DNA from: Clitoria ternatea
Lineage: Eukaryota > Streptophyta > Magnoliopsida > Fabales > Fabaceae
DNA: 64,000 nucleotides
NCBI GenBank assembly: GCA_037962975.1
Contig: CM075671.1
Span: forward strand, 11,021,001-11,085,000
Direction of reading: 5' to 3'
The position numbers and the translations under genes are program-made. Positions 1-11,831 of this stretch are shown here, piece by piece; the stretch's first letter is position 1; the number at the start of each line of letters is the position of its first letter. Below the pieces are notes generated by a model, which saw only the letters and a list, made by a program, of their open reading frames with translations, did not search any database and was not told where the DNA came from.

Positions 1-197
1 GAATTATCATTGACGGGAGGCACTTAAGGATTAACTCTTACCCACAAGAAAAGTCAACACATTTCTTGAAGCATCTATCAATCAACAAGTAACAAAGAGC
101 AATATCAAAATAACGAGTGACATCAAACAACAAGGTGCATCACTCTCTGCTAAAACTTTATGCTTTTATATTCTTTTTGCCATTGACAAAGGGGGAG

Positions 198-329
198 TAA
201 TATATGAGAAGCAAAATAAGAGAAAAATCAATCAAACCTGGTTAATATATGAGAAGCAAAATAAGAGAAAAATCAATCAAACCTGGTTAATATATGAGAA
301 GCAAAATAAGAGAAAAATCAATCAAACCT
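198..329. repeat. 45-bp direct repeat, three copies
   Basis: Three near-identical 45-bp units begin at 198, 243 and 288, each starting TAATATATGAGAAGC and ending around AATCAATCAAACC. They lie in the non-coding stretch ahead of a copia-like LTR. Purine-rich tracts of the form AAGGGGGAG flank them (near 190 and 350). Confidence 0.85.
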
Positions 330-573
330 TGTCAACTAAACCAAAATTAAGGGGGAGAAAATCTTGTATCTTGCATGCTGTTTATTTTTCTTCTCAGGAA
401 TTGTTGTCAATATCAAAAAGGGGGAGAATGAAGAACTAAGGTTTTGATATCAACAACATATATGCAAGACATGATTAACAACATGGACGCAAGACTTGAA
501 GATTTAGTACATGTCAAGCACAAAAAGAGTCATGAAATCAATGAAATATTGGCATCATCAAAAAGGGGGAGAA

Positions 574-1615
574 TGAAGACCATGAAGGATTTTGATAATG
601 ACAAGGCCAATGCCAGAGATCAAGAATGAAGATCCAAGACCAAGGCATAATTAAAGTAAGACTCTATAAAAAGAAAGTACGGCCATTAATATAAAAAGGT
701 TTTAAAATTTCATACATTCTGATGGAATGTAATCGATTACCTCATTAGTGTAATCGATTACCTCAGCAATGTAATCGATTACCATGTTTAAGTAATCGAT
801 TACAATATGAACGTTATGTTTTAAAACTGATTTTAAAAGGCTGTAATCGATTACCTATTTTATGTAATCGATTACAACGTGATCAGAAAGCAAAAAATCA
901 TGTTGAAACATTATAACTTTTCACAAAATATTATTTTATCCAAGAGGTACCTTTCCAATTATTTTAATCAATAATTTCACACCTCTTGAAGGCATTTCTT
1001 CTCCTATAAATAGGAGGGTATTTCATTTGCAAAAGCACACCAATAACACCAACACAAAAATACTTCCAATCTTTTCTTAAGAGCAATAATGGCCATATTC
1101 TCTTAATAGAGTTATTACTCTTCTTGTTCCTCAATTTGTTCATCATACTCTTGAAGAGAGTTTTTCTATAGAGTTCTTTATCTCTAAAGTGAGATTGATA
1201 CTCAGAGTGGTGTATCTCTGAGGGTGTTCTTCTTGGATGTGGTGTAGCATCCAAGGGTGATGTTCTTGGGTATGGTGTAGTATCCAAGGGTGATGTGCTT
1301 GGGTGTGGTGTAGCATCCAATGCATTTGTGATCGGGGTGTGAGTCCCCATTGTGGTGTAATCAAGGGATTTGATTATAGTGAATTTCCTCAAGGGTGTCT
1401 TGAGAAGACTGGACGTAGGCAGTGGTTGGCCGAACCAGTATAAATCTTTGTTTGCATTTCTCTAACCCTTAAACTCTTTATGTTTTAAGCATTATTATTC
1501 AAATCACATATCATTGCATATTGAGTTTTTAGAGGAGAAATTTATTAGTGAAAAAGTTCCTAACTACTCAATTCACCCCCCCTCTTGAGTTTCCTAGAGG
1601 CCACCTGGGCTAACA
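574..1615 (+). mobile_element. copia-like LTR (3' LTR or solo LTR remnant)
   Basis: A purine tract (AAAAAGGGGGAGA, near 560-572), like the polypurine tract of SIRE/copia elements, is followed by TGAAGACC. About 1 kb later the sequence ends in the phrases CAATTCACCCCCCCTCTTG and GGGCTAACA that I recognise from the ends of legume copia LTRs. A TATA box (TATAAATAG, 1005-1013) fits a U3 promoter. The LTR has six copies of GTAATCGATTAC (729-875) and a 33-bp tandem repeat of about three copies (1223-1330). A second TGAAGA start at 429 makes the left edge uncertain. No primer-binding site is visible after the right edge and no polyprotein is present, so the element is partial. Confidence 0.6.
1005..1013 (+). 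promoter_or_regulatory. TATA box of the copia-like LTR
   Basis: The sequence TATAAATAG lies inside the LTR, with transcription expected to begin about 30 bp downstream. It is followed by a C/T-poor stretch and no open reading frame of note. Confidence 0.55.
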
Positions 1616-1619
1616 TGAT

Positions 1620-2670
1620 TTGTTATGAGACCCCAACTATATGACGTTTTATGTTTCATATTTTCCATTCATATTATTCATATTGATATGAGATTGATGA
1701 TTCATGATATTTATATGCATGAGATGCATGTATGATGTTTGAATATGAACTGTGATATGGTGGTTCCTTTATACCACGGACGCCTTTGAGTGTGACTCAA
1801 GGCCAGCCCGTAGCACTGATTAGAGGACTGCTATCACTCTGGGAGTGGTACTCGGTGTTACATTATGGGCGCAGAGCGGTTTGGTACCTGTAAAACGGCC
1901 GAATCAGCGAGGAGCTGAATTATGGCTCGGGGAGCCAGTGTTGCAACACAAAAAATTTGAAAGACTTAATAATGATCCCGTTTTAGTTGATCATTGATTA
2001 AGTATATGACTTAATGGATCCATTTGGTTGAGCATGTGCATACACTAATTTATGTGTTATTGAGAGAACATGCTGTTATGATGAGTATATGTATATGTAT
2101 ATGTCTCGGTTTTGTGAATGAATAATTTGTTAATTGCCGAGTGAAATTGTTATTTGCCGAATGCAGTTTGCTTGAATTGCCGAGTGCAGTTGCTATGCTT
2201 ACCGAGTGATGTTATATTTACTGAATGGTAAAATGGCTATAATTGCCGAATGGAAATTTAAATTATTGCCGAGTGATTTGATGTAATTGCCGAGTGTGAA
2301 TTATTGCCGAGTGTAATCAGTATTGGTTTTATAGTTATTAATTGGACTTTTATCCAATTCAATAACTGTTATTTGACATGTTATTCTCACCCTCTACATT
2401 TATTTTTCAGTGATTGAAGGGCTCAACCATGATATGTGAAGACATTCATGCAGCTCGGAGTTTGTCTTAGTGGAAGCGTTGGCCGGCTCATGAATACCGA
2501 GTGCTTTTATATTATTAATTGTACTTATTTATTTTGTTTTAAAAGAGCCGGTCGGCTTTGTAAAATGAGTATTGTAAATTATTTAATTCAAATTCTGATT
2601 TGGAAATTTGAATTATTTGTAAAATATTTTTGATTTATTGAAATTTATTTTAAAAATTAAGGATGTTATA
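1620..2670. repeat. retroelement-derived repeat with a TTGCCGAGTG micro-repeat
   Basis: There is no credible reading frame here. Between about 2133 and 2322 the motif TTGCCGAGTG or a one-to-two-base variant occurs about nine times at uneven spacing. The GC-richer block at 1760-1950 and the phrase GCAGCTCGGAGTTTGTC near 2450 resemble sequence in Ty3-type LTRs of legumes. The boundary near 2668 (AAGGATGTTATA) could be an LTR edge on the minus strand. The family assignment is inference. Confidence 0.4.
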
Positions 2671-3720
2671 GAAAACACAAAAAATGTGAAAAAGAAAAAA
2701 GATGAAAGAAATAAAGAAAAAGAAAAGAGTGAAAGAAAGGTACATGAAGTTAAATATATAGCTTTGACTTTAGATAATAACGATTATGTGCATGATTCTA
2801 ACCTTATTAAACATTTGTCTATTCCTGATGCTAGTTCTTCCCTATTTCTAAGTTGTAAAGTCGAGACTCCTCAAGAAGACTACAAAGGGGAGATGTTTGA
2901 AGAAGTATGCTTAAAGATGGTAGAGGAATCTCTTTTTACGTTTCTCATCCATTGTGAAACAAATTGGTCACTGATTATCCATACTTACCTAATGGTTTCT
3001 TGTAGGTTGTATATAATACATAAAAGGTCTTATAAAATAGGAATATGTACACTTCTTCAAGTTGACCTTTCCTAGAGATATATCTTTTGTTGTCCTTTTT
3101 GTGTTTAGGAAATTTATAAGTTTGTCTTTTATGAGTCATGTTTAGTCCCTAATGTTAGGTTTTGTGTTAGACCTTACAATGTGTCTTATTATAGTGATAT
3201 CATATACTTGCATGATGAGTTGTATAGGGAGTTAGTTTCTTTATTGCATAACATGGATTCTATATTCCCTAGCTTGAGTGCATTCACCTATTATGACCAC
3301 ACTAGGGAATTTCCTTTGTTGGCATATCCTAGTACGTCCATGTAAGTTGACATATCACATGATTATGCATCCATTTTTAGCTTTATTTATGTTAGATTAG
3401 TTCATCTTAAGGAATTATTGGATGCCTCATTATTTCATATGTGTGTTTTTATGATCTTATTGCGTTCTCTAATGATATACTTTCTTTTAGAATAGTTAGC
3501 ACCCAATAGGTCATAAGATTAATTTTTGATCCAGTTAACTTATTGTACATAATACATTACTAACTCTCCATCATTTTTCTCTCCTTTATTTTTTGTTACA
3601 TATCTTGAATTCATTCTTCTTCTTTGTTTTGTATGGATGATGTTGATCTTGCCTTCAGTGTTTAAAAGAAGGAACTTAAATTTGAGGACAAATCCCTTAA
3701 GGGAGGGAGTATGATGAGGA
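2638..3720 (+). pseudogene. decayed Ty3/gypsy polyprotein remnant
   Basis: An open stretch at 2638-3075 (145 codons, very Lys/Glu-rich at first) begins this region. It continues in broken frames to about 3700, where TTTGAGGACAAATCCC and GGGAGGGAGTATGATGAGG match the usual end of legume gypsy polyproteins followed by an LTR beginning TGATGAGGA. No catalytic motif of reverse transcriptase or integrase survives. Frameshifts and stops between the pieces make it non-functional. I cannot assign the first 145 codons to a named domain. Confidence 0.4.
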
Positions 3721-4850
3721 TCCACTAAGTGTAGAACATTTCTATTTTGAATGTTTTTAAGACACTTGATAGGCTTGATAATCATCATAGGGCTTGACAC
3801 CATTTGAGTTATATTTTAGTATTGGGCTTAAGTTTTAGATTATTTTTCATTTTTAAAAGCCCATTAGTAGTCTTAAATAAGGATTTGAGTCTTGTATACT
3901 TATATACTTACTTTTGGCTATTTTTAGGTCATATATCTTATATATATATATATATATATGTATATCTCTCTCTGTTTGTCTATATATATAATGCTAATTA
4001 AATAATAAAGTAAAAATCTTTCAAATTTAAATTAATAGTTTTTTAAATAAAAAGTAAATTTATATTTTTTCCAATGAAGAGAGAAAAAAATAAATTTATG
4101 ATCAATTGCATTAATATTTTATGTTTATTATATATTTTTAACAATGTAAGTAATATTTGATCATTAAAAATTTTAATCTTTATATACACATCCACAAACG
4201 GTCTTATAAACTATACAATAAGTAGTTTGAATATGTAAGTTAATTAAGATAATTAAGGGCTTATGTAATAATTTTTTTAAAATGATAACTTATACTATAA
4301 ATTTGATTGTAAAATTTATTTGAATAAGTTAAAAATAACTTAATTTAATAAACTATACGAAATAATTTACTAAAATAAATCAGAAATAACTTATGAGAGT
4401 TATAAATTATTTCCATAAGCTCTTCCAAACTCACCCAATATGTATTATGTATTATTTTATTTCCTCCTTTAATAATTTCCATTAAATAAAAATTAATTTA
4501 TAGAGATTACTTGCATAATATATTTGAATTTAAATTGATCCATAATAATTAATTTAAAATAAAAGCCTAAAATCCAAGAGATACATTATCATACATGCCT
4601 TTATCAATTTATATGTATTATATTCATGCTTGATTATTTAAAATTATGTTTTGTAAACTATTTTAAAATGATAATGAAATTACTAAAACTTCTAAATAAA
4701 TCATTCAACAGTATTATTTAAATTAATTTTATATTATATTCCAATCCAGTTTTGGAGCAAACAAAAAAGTGATGTTCCAATCCAGTTCCAACTTTTACCA
4801 TATTTTCCCGGAAACCAACCTCCAGGTTCTGGCATCGAACCTGAATGTGG
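3721..4850. other. AT-rich non-coding DNA with a TA microsatellite
   Basis: The start (TGATGAGGATCC, about 3711) may be a gypsy LTR edge. A TA run lies at about 3938-3960. The stretch 4190-4440 contains repeated TTATAA/AACTTA motifs ending in CTTCCAAACTCACCC, reminiscent of a degraded hAT-type MITE. No gene is seen. Confidence 0.5.
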
Positions 4851-4853
4851 GGG

Positions 4854-4859
4854 CACGTG
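4854..4859 (+). promoter_or_regulatory. G-box (CACGTG) upstream of the IGPS gene
   Basis: CACGTG lies about 145 bp upstream of the IGPS start codon. G-boxes bind bZIP and bHLH factors in plants. Its activity here is inference from position. Confidence 0.4.
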
Positions 4860-4900
4860 TTGAATTGAATACGACTATATTTTTCTTGATTTGAATCTGA

Positions 4901-4909
4901 TTAATATAT
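4901..4909 (+). promoter_or_regulatory. probable TATA box of the IGPS gene
   Basis: TTAATATATA stands about 95 bp before the ATG at 5001, giving a 5' leader of roughly 60-70 bp. A weaker alternative (ACTATATTTT) lies at about 4873. Confidence 0.4.
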
Positions 4910-5000
4910 ACGGTGTATTTCCTTTAACTATTGTTTCAGATTCAGTTTCATCTTCTTTTTGTTGCGGCGCAATCCCTCCCTGTTTTCCCTCAAAGCTTCA

Positions 5001-8000
5001 ATGGAAGGTTTGGCTTCTCTCAAGGTTCTCTTTCAGGCCCCTCCTTCCATTTCTTCTAGACCCAGAACATGGATTCCTCCAACCCAAGTCAATGTTCATA
5101 AAAAAAGTTCCTTTTTGTCTTTTTCTGTTCGAGCCCAGGTGACTCAATTTTTTTAAAAATTTTCTATCTTTTTGTTACCTTTTCTTTTGTTTCGTTGTGT
5201 ATTAATCTTCGTCTCTCTCTGTTTTTTGTGGGGGTTGGGATTTAGTGAGAATGGAAATTGGTGTTAGGGTAGTAGTCTAGTAGAATTGGGGTTCAATTGG
5301 AGTGTGTATTAATGCAGAAGTTTATATAAAGAGGAACTTTTTTTTATTTTGATATGTGGGTTTTGGATTGTTTGGTGTTTTTTTTATTAGGTGGAGTCCA
5401 ATGAGGGTTCAGCTACTGTGGCCACTTCTGGTGAATCTGTGACAGAGGCTCTGAAAATTAAGGAGTGGGAAGTGGGAATGTTGCAAGATGAAGTTGCTGC
5501 TAGCCAGGGTATAAGAATAAGGAGAAGGCCACCAAGTGGACCCCCTTTGCATTATGTAGGACCCTTTCAATTCCGGTTGCAGAATGAGGGCAATACACCC
5601 CAGAACATCTTGGAAGAGATTGTGTGGAACAAGGATGTAGAAGTCACACAAGTATTAATTGTGATTGATTTTACTTTGTGGATTGTGTTATGTGTTTTTC
5701 TTGATATGTGTGTTACAAAGTGGAGTTTGAATGGATTGCTGTGAACTATTTGGTTTACAGCTTAAAGAAAGAAGACCCCTCAGTGTACTGAAGAAAGCTC
5801 TTGCTGATGCACCTCCTGCTAGGGATTTTATTGGTGCTCTAAGGACCGCCAACCAACGAACTGGACTGCCAGGGCTGATAGCTGAAGTGAAGAAAGCTTC
5901 ACCAAGTAGGGGTATCTTGAGAGAGGACTTTGATCCGGTACGTTTGTCTTGTTTCCCCCTCATTTTTGTGGCTAGAATTGTTATATTTCTACTTAAATTC
6001 TCTAAGTTGTTATTGATGTCATGCGGGGAATGTTTGCGCTCACTTCAATTGGCTGGCACTTCATTTCACCTTGTTGGTTAGAGACTAGAGTTAGTATATT
6101 CAATTTTTTGCCCCCCCATTTGGCTTCTATTAGACGTGTCTTAATTAACTCTTAATATTCTTTTTATGCTACATACCAATTACTTTTTTTCAGTATCTTA
6201 AGCTTGCCTTGCTCTCTCCCTAATGAATTTTCTTCCTCATTGAGATGCATGACCATCAAAATAAATTCATTCTTCTCAGATCTATTATAGGCTCTCAGTT
6301 TTCTTCTACTATTTTTACATCTATGAAATCATTTCTTTAGTTTTTAAATTTTATCTTGGCCTGCCTGTTCTGAAATTATTCTATAATGAAGATGTTATGT
6401 TTTCTCATTAAGTTGGGTATCTTGGTCTCTTAGTATTTTGTATCAGTTGCAAGCAACTTATCCAACACTCTTTGTTAGTTTGTATTTATTCTCTTCATGA
6501 TATATGTCACCATTTTAGAGGTTTCTGTGATAGGTTGAAATTGCTCAAGCTTATGAGAAAGGTGGAGCAGCTTGTTTAAGTGTTTTGACGGATGAAAAGT
6601 ATTTTAAGGTTAGTCAACTAACTTGAAAGCTCCTTACGACTTATTAACTGCTAGATAATATTTGGTTAGTCAAGTACTTGGTGATATTGCAGATAAATGA
6701 TTACTAAACTCTAACTTAATGTTGGTTTTCTTGATCCAGGGAAGCTTTGAAAATCTCGAGGGAATTAGAAAGGCCGGAGTAAAGGTTTGTTTAGTAATTG
6801 CATAAGCCCCGATGTTGGTTTTTTACCATCTAATGCTTTATGTAGGCCATGTTGATGACTTTAGAAATATATGCAGTGCCCTTTACTGTGCAAGGAATTT
6901 ATTGTAGATGCATGGCAACTCTACTATGCTCGAACTAAAGGTGCAGATGCAGTCCTTTTAATTGCTGCTGTTTTACCTGATCTTGACATCAAATACATGA
7001 TTAAGATATGCAAATTACTTGGACTGACTGCACTTGTTGAGGTAACATTAATGAAACTTTTTAAGCTTACTGATATTTGATATTTAATATGAATTTATTC
7101 CTGAAGCTAAGTTTTGAGTTTATCCCCATTTTGTGTAAAGTTGGTTCCCAAGTGGGTTGATTAGAATAATGTAGTATATAAACATTGAGCCTCTTCAATA
7201 TAATGATTCTGTGCTTCATAACGAGAACTAAAACATATTAGATTTACATGTATAGAATCTATAGGTTGACTAAGCCTATGTTGGAATCAGAGTACCAGAC
7301 CTAAACCAGATTGGCTTTAATCATAACTTTGGATTGTCATGACTGATTTGATGATTGTGATACGTGCACTATTCAGTACCGATACCAAGATACAAAGGTT
7401 GTCAATACAGTTTGACTTGATGAATCTGTATGTCATGTTCCTTATTTGTGCATATATCATCCAGGCCTACTGTGCGGAATCATTTATGGCATGACAACCA
7501 AAAGGTTTTTCTTTTTTGACATTTTATGTTGTTTTCTTGTAGGTGCATGATGAGAGGGAATTTGATCGTGTTCTTGCAATAGAAGGGATTGAGCTTATTG
7601 GCATCAACAATCGGAATCTTGGTGTGTCTTATCACTCCTTTTTCTCTCCCCCTCCTAGGCCCTGCTCTGTCCTTTTCTGATGACATGCTATATTGCTTTT
7701 TTCTTGCTTGTACTCTTAATGGATTAGTTGTGAGTACAGTATTCAAACTGGCTCACACTTAATATGTCAAATTAATTCCTTTTTGTGTTTGATCTGCTTG
7801 TTTTCAATACCTCTCCAATTTGATGTGTTTTTCATTTTACTTTTTCGTTCATTGTATGTATATTTTTCCAGTTTCTGCTTTCATTTCAATTGGATGCGTT
7901 GTCTTTCTTTTCCTTCTATATGGATAAATCATTACTTTCTCTGATCCTTTCATGCCTTACTACAACAATCTCTAAAAACTTGGGAGTGATAAGTATTTTA

Positions 8001-9467
8001 TCTATATACCTTGAGCTATTGCTTTTTTTCCCGTTGCTCTCTTTTCCATATATCCCCCCCTCCCCTTTGCACGTAGCATGCTTCAGAATCCTAATAATTT
8101 TCTTATTTGTTTTTATCTTTTGTCAATGCCTGAATATTTAGACTTGATTGAGACTTGAGGACCTGAGTCGTCTGATGTGGCCTTTCTTTTTTGGGATTGT
8201 AGAAACATTTGAGGTGGACATTGGCATCACAAAGAAGCTTCTTGAAGGACAGCGAGGGAACATAATCCGTGAGAAAGACATAATTGTATGTGACCTTTTT
8301 ATTTGTCTAGAGTTACTTGAAAGAAATATTTTACTTTGAATATCAAAATCCTGCTAACGATTGCATGGTTTGCTTAGATTGTGGGGGAATCTGGTCTTTT
8401 CACTCCTGAGGATATTGCCTATGTACAAGAAGCAGGTGTTAAAGCTGTAAGTATTGTGAATTTCATTTCTACTCTAATCAATCACATTCGAAATGGTAAT
8501 TGTTAAGCTGTTTTAATTGGTGAGTCATTTGATTTACATTCGAAATCAGATTTCCACACTGCTCATGCCCCAATTAAAACCATGCTATTAATCTGGGCAG
8601 ACATCCAAATTCTACTCAATTAGGTTATATCAAAATAGTCAGACACATAAAAATGTGACACAGCCAAGAGCCTGTATTAATTGGTAAAACTGACCTAGAT
8701 AAAAACAGGAATTTTGGAGATACTAAAACATGTTACAAAATGTGGTGTATCAACTATAAATCAATTGAGTAAACTTTCACTTCTATCATTGAAATTCATA
8801 GTGCACTTTAGTTCCTGACTTTTAAAAACTATCACTTTAATCCATGTCTTTTGGAAACTATTCACTTGAATTCCTGAAATTTCTTGTAACCATCACGTTA
8901 GTCTTTGAGATTATTCATTATCACTCAATTACATTTTTGAGGTTAGAGATATAATTGATTGATGATGAACAATTTCAAATACTATAGTGGTGGTTTCTCA
9001 GTTTTTGAAAGTAGATGTAATTGATTAACAAGTTTTCTCAGGGATTAAAGTGATGAATTATGAAAGTCAGGGACTAAAATGTCTAACACTATTAATTTCA
9101 GGGACCAAAGTGAATGTTTACTCTAAATCAATCACCATATCCTTGCAATCTTGTTTGTTGCACCTTTATTCATAAATTGAGTAAAATAGAAATTGAATTT
9201 CATTAACCCATGTGTTTGCCAACAACTGTGGCGTGTGAGAACATCTATTATTTAATAAAATTTCCCACACTAAGTGATAAACCAATAGACAACAAATATT
9301 TCACAACTCAACAGGTACAATACCCTTATGTTATCCCAGCATCTACCATTATTTCACCATTTTTAATATTTGTGCAGGTATTGGTTGGAGAGTCTATTGT
9401 AAAACAAAGTGATCCTGGGAAGGGAATCAGCAATCTCTTTGGCAAAGATATATCTGAGTTGAAGTGA
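5001..9467 (+). CDS. IGPS: indole-3-glycerol-phosphate synthase, plastid form, ten exons
   Basis: This enzyme closes the ring of 1-(2-carboxyphenylamino)-1-deoxyribulose 5-phosphate to give indole-3-glycerol phosphate, with loss of CO2 and water, in plastid tryptophan synthesis. Exons read from the sequence are 5001-5138, 5391-5651, 5761-5937, 6534-6608, 6740-6784, 6877-7041, 7543-7621, 8203-8285, 8378-8446 and 9378-9467. All introns are GT-AG and phases agree, giving 393 residues against about 400 in plants. The first 46 or so residues are Ser/Arg-rich and fit a transit peptide. The TIM-barrel catalytic motifs are present: [10 protein letters not shown] (from residue 175), [10 protein letters not shown] (Lys238), GINNRNL (307-313) and GESGL (344-348). 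An earlier non-ATG start at 4959 is rejected. The coding sequence shows no lesion. AATAAA at 9590 is a possible poly(A) signal. Confidence 0.96.
8766..9123. mobile_element. Mutator-type MITE in IGPS intron 9
   Basis: The ends are inverted repeats (GAGTAAACTTTCACTT on the left; the right reverse complement is GAGTAAACATTCACTTTGG). Similarity continues inward through TTTAGTTCCTGAC and TTTAGTCCCTGAC. The 9-bp direct repeat TAAATCAAT flanks it (8757-8765 and 9124-9132), the size expected for Mutator-type transposition. At about 358 bp it has no coding capacity. It lies wholly inside the 931-bp intron, away from the splice sites. Confidence 0.75.
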
Positions 9468-9599
9468 CTTTTTTTAAACTATAAGCATTTGAGATATTAT
9501 AGATTTTGACAAGTTCTTGATTTGATGCCGTGTACCTTTCACTGTTGTAATATATGATCAAAATCTTATCAACACAAAACATGTACTAAAATAAATTTG

Positions 9600-11215
9600 A
9601 TGTTAAAAATAAATTACAACTAAATTATAACATTCTGCAACATCTGAGTGTTTGGCGGACACTTTTTTATGTCCTTTAATTTTACGTTGAATCTCACTTA
9701 TTCATTTTATAATTATCATGTATGGCATCTAATGGGTGGTCCTTTCCTTTTCTTCTCACCAACACTGGAATAAATAGTTGTGCTGTAATTTTACAGAGTT
9801 ATGAAGTTGTATGGTAAACAGTAGAGGTATGCAAAAATGTATTCTAGATCCAAATTAAATTTAAGTCCAAACTAGATTAAAAAAACTGGATTTTTAAAAG
9901 TTGGATCTACATTGTCAAAAAAAAAGAAGCTGGATCTACAAAGCTCATTTTTATGAAATTGAAACAGAATTTTCAAAATCTGAATCTATTAAAAAGTAAA
10001 CTAGATTAAAAAAAATCACATTATTCCCAAATATCCAACCCTTGACCCCTCTTTATGTTTCCCTTTATTCTGATTATTTGTCAATTGTTCGTCATTACCA
10101 TCACACATGGTGCTGTCATGGTTAAGCCACTGTCACGCCACCGTCAAGCAACCACCACGTCATCGTTGAGAAATTGGCACCGTCAGTCCGTCACCACACC
10201 ATTGTCAATGGTCCAAAACCAGTAAGTAGTAACCCTATAGAGGTTGAGATAATACTTGTATGTTTAGTTCAACTGCCATTGCCTTTGAATAGTATGTCCC
10301 TTACGATTTGTTTGCTTATGGATGATAACTCAAGGCATTTTATGATTTGTTTGCTTACGGATCATGTATGGTGCTTTTCTTTGCTTTTCCCCTTTTACGA
10401 TTCTGAATCTCTCTGCTAATGATTGTCATTCCAACATGCTTGTTAATATAAACTAGTTTAGCTGAAACATAAGCCTGGATTTTGGGTATAACGTGTACCC
10501 AACAGAATATTTACGCTCTGGCTAGGTTTGTGTATGCCGTATGGTTTGGAAGGTGATTTCAGTATTAACAGGTTTCATCATCTAGGGAAGGTACCATCAA
10601 GAATTTTATCTTCAAAATTCGTTTGTTTTTGTTTCTTTTGTCCAAGGATCTTTACAATCCATTCTATATAGTGCATCTTCAGTGATCCAAACCCGTTTGG
10701 TTTATATCTCTTTAGCGGAAGCTTTACTTTTTCCTTTTTTAATCAAATCTCTAAATATGTTTATATTTGCATTTGTTCCAAATTCAAAAGACTCTTACAT
10801 CTGTTAATATCTCTATCTGTCAAATTGAAAGGTCATTATATATCCCCTTTCATAGACTAACAACAAAATGGAAATTTATGCCAGCTTTAGCATATTAAGA
10901 ACAATACGAGACCTTCTAAACATATAATATAACATTTCCCTGCCAAAGACTTCAATCATTTAAGATGATACGTGGAATTAACTTCAAATAGACTTGAAGC
11001 GTGCCGCACATTAAACAATAATTGAGCACAAACTAAATGCATCTACTAAGTAAGCAGATCTGAGAATCAAATATGCATTTCTAATCTACTTAGTTCTTCC
11101 TAACCAGTTAGTCTTCTTAATGTTTTTCTTTATTGAAACAAGCAAATGATGCAACCATGTAAATATTATGGAACTGAATGATGCAACCATGTAAACATTG
11201 TGGAACTGGTACAAA
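9600..11215. other. non-coding DNA downstream of IGPS
   Basis: This is AT-rich sequence with no credible gene. A 40-bp stretch is duplicated imperfectly at about 11146-11200 (ATGATGCAACCATGTAAA twice). The stretch 10100-10200 is rich in short CACCGTCA-like words. The small open frames at 10174-10419 and elsewhere show no family resemblance. Confidence 0.5.
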
Positions 11216-11425
11216 AAGATGTTGGGACTATATTTGGATATGCTTTTTAGATTTTGATGATTCTAAAATGACCAAATCAACTGAGAAAGTGCTTGGTCAA
11301 GAAAAGGTAAAAGAGAAACATTACAAGTTTTATACCTTGATGAATTACGAAGTTCTAAAACGTTTTTGAACATGCATATGCATATAACCGATACTTAAAA
11401 AATAATAAGCTAATCGATTAGGAAT

Positions 11426-11831
11426 TGTGACATCCTGGCGCTGTTGAGGGCGGGGAGTGATCGCCGGTACATGGGCACGGACAAGGAGCGACTCGTGGCA
11501 GACTTCTAGTGGGAGGGACACATGAACGAATTGAATACATACCAGAATGAGAGGGATCCAAAGACTGTATAGGTATGAGACTATACAGTCAAGGATAGTT
11601 TAAAGAAATGAATTCGTACTCCCTATACCAACAAATGCATTAGCCTTTTCGGTAGCCTATCACTTAAGAACTCCAAAGTTAAGCGTGCTTAACTTGGAGT
11701 AATTCTGGGATGGGTGACCTCCTGAAAAGTTCTCAGGAAATGTGTGAGTGAGGACAAAAGCACATTGGAAAGGTCTCGTGTTGGTCTGTGGGGCGAGTCG
11801 TTCATTCCTGAAAAGCGGCTGGGGTGTTACA
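11426..11831 (+). mobile_element. Cassandra-type solo LTR with embedded 5S-rRNA-like segment
   Basis: The 406-bp unit begins TGTGACATCC and ends GGGGTGTTACA. It is flanked by the perfect 5-bp duplication GGAAT (11421-11425 and 11832-11836). It closely matches the LTRs of the full Cassandra element at 49158-50217 but lacks their 5' internal duplication. The segment at about 11657-11745 resembles 5S rRNA, including AAGTTAAGCGTGCTT and GGATGGGTGACCTCCTG, which correspond to the internal pol III promoter boxes. Cassandra elements are known as short non-autonomous LTR retrotransposons whose LTRs carry 5S sequence. One LTR with clean duplications means recombination between the two LTRs removed the rest. 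Confidence 0.92.
11657..11745 (+). repeat. 5S-rRNA-derived segment in the Cassandra solo LTR
   Basis: The segment from ATCACTTAAGAACTCC to GTGACCTCCTGAAAAGTTC parallels the middle and 3' half of plant 5S rRNA. The A-box-like (AAGTTAAGCGTGC) and C-box-like (GATGGGTGACCTCCTG) stretches are recognisable. It is not a functional 5S gene: the 5' third of the gene is missing and intervening bases differ. Confidence 0.8.

Noticed and set aside
964..1392. A 142-codon minus-strand open frame with repeated DATPHP-like residues
   Set aside because: It is the translation of a 33-bp tandem repeat inside the copia-like LTR; the real promoter reads the other way and no family matches.
11657..11745. A possible functional 5S rRNA gene
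   Set aside because: Only the middle and 3' part resemble 5S rRNA, and the segment sits in an LTR with target duplications. It is a Cassandra derivative.
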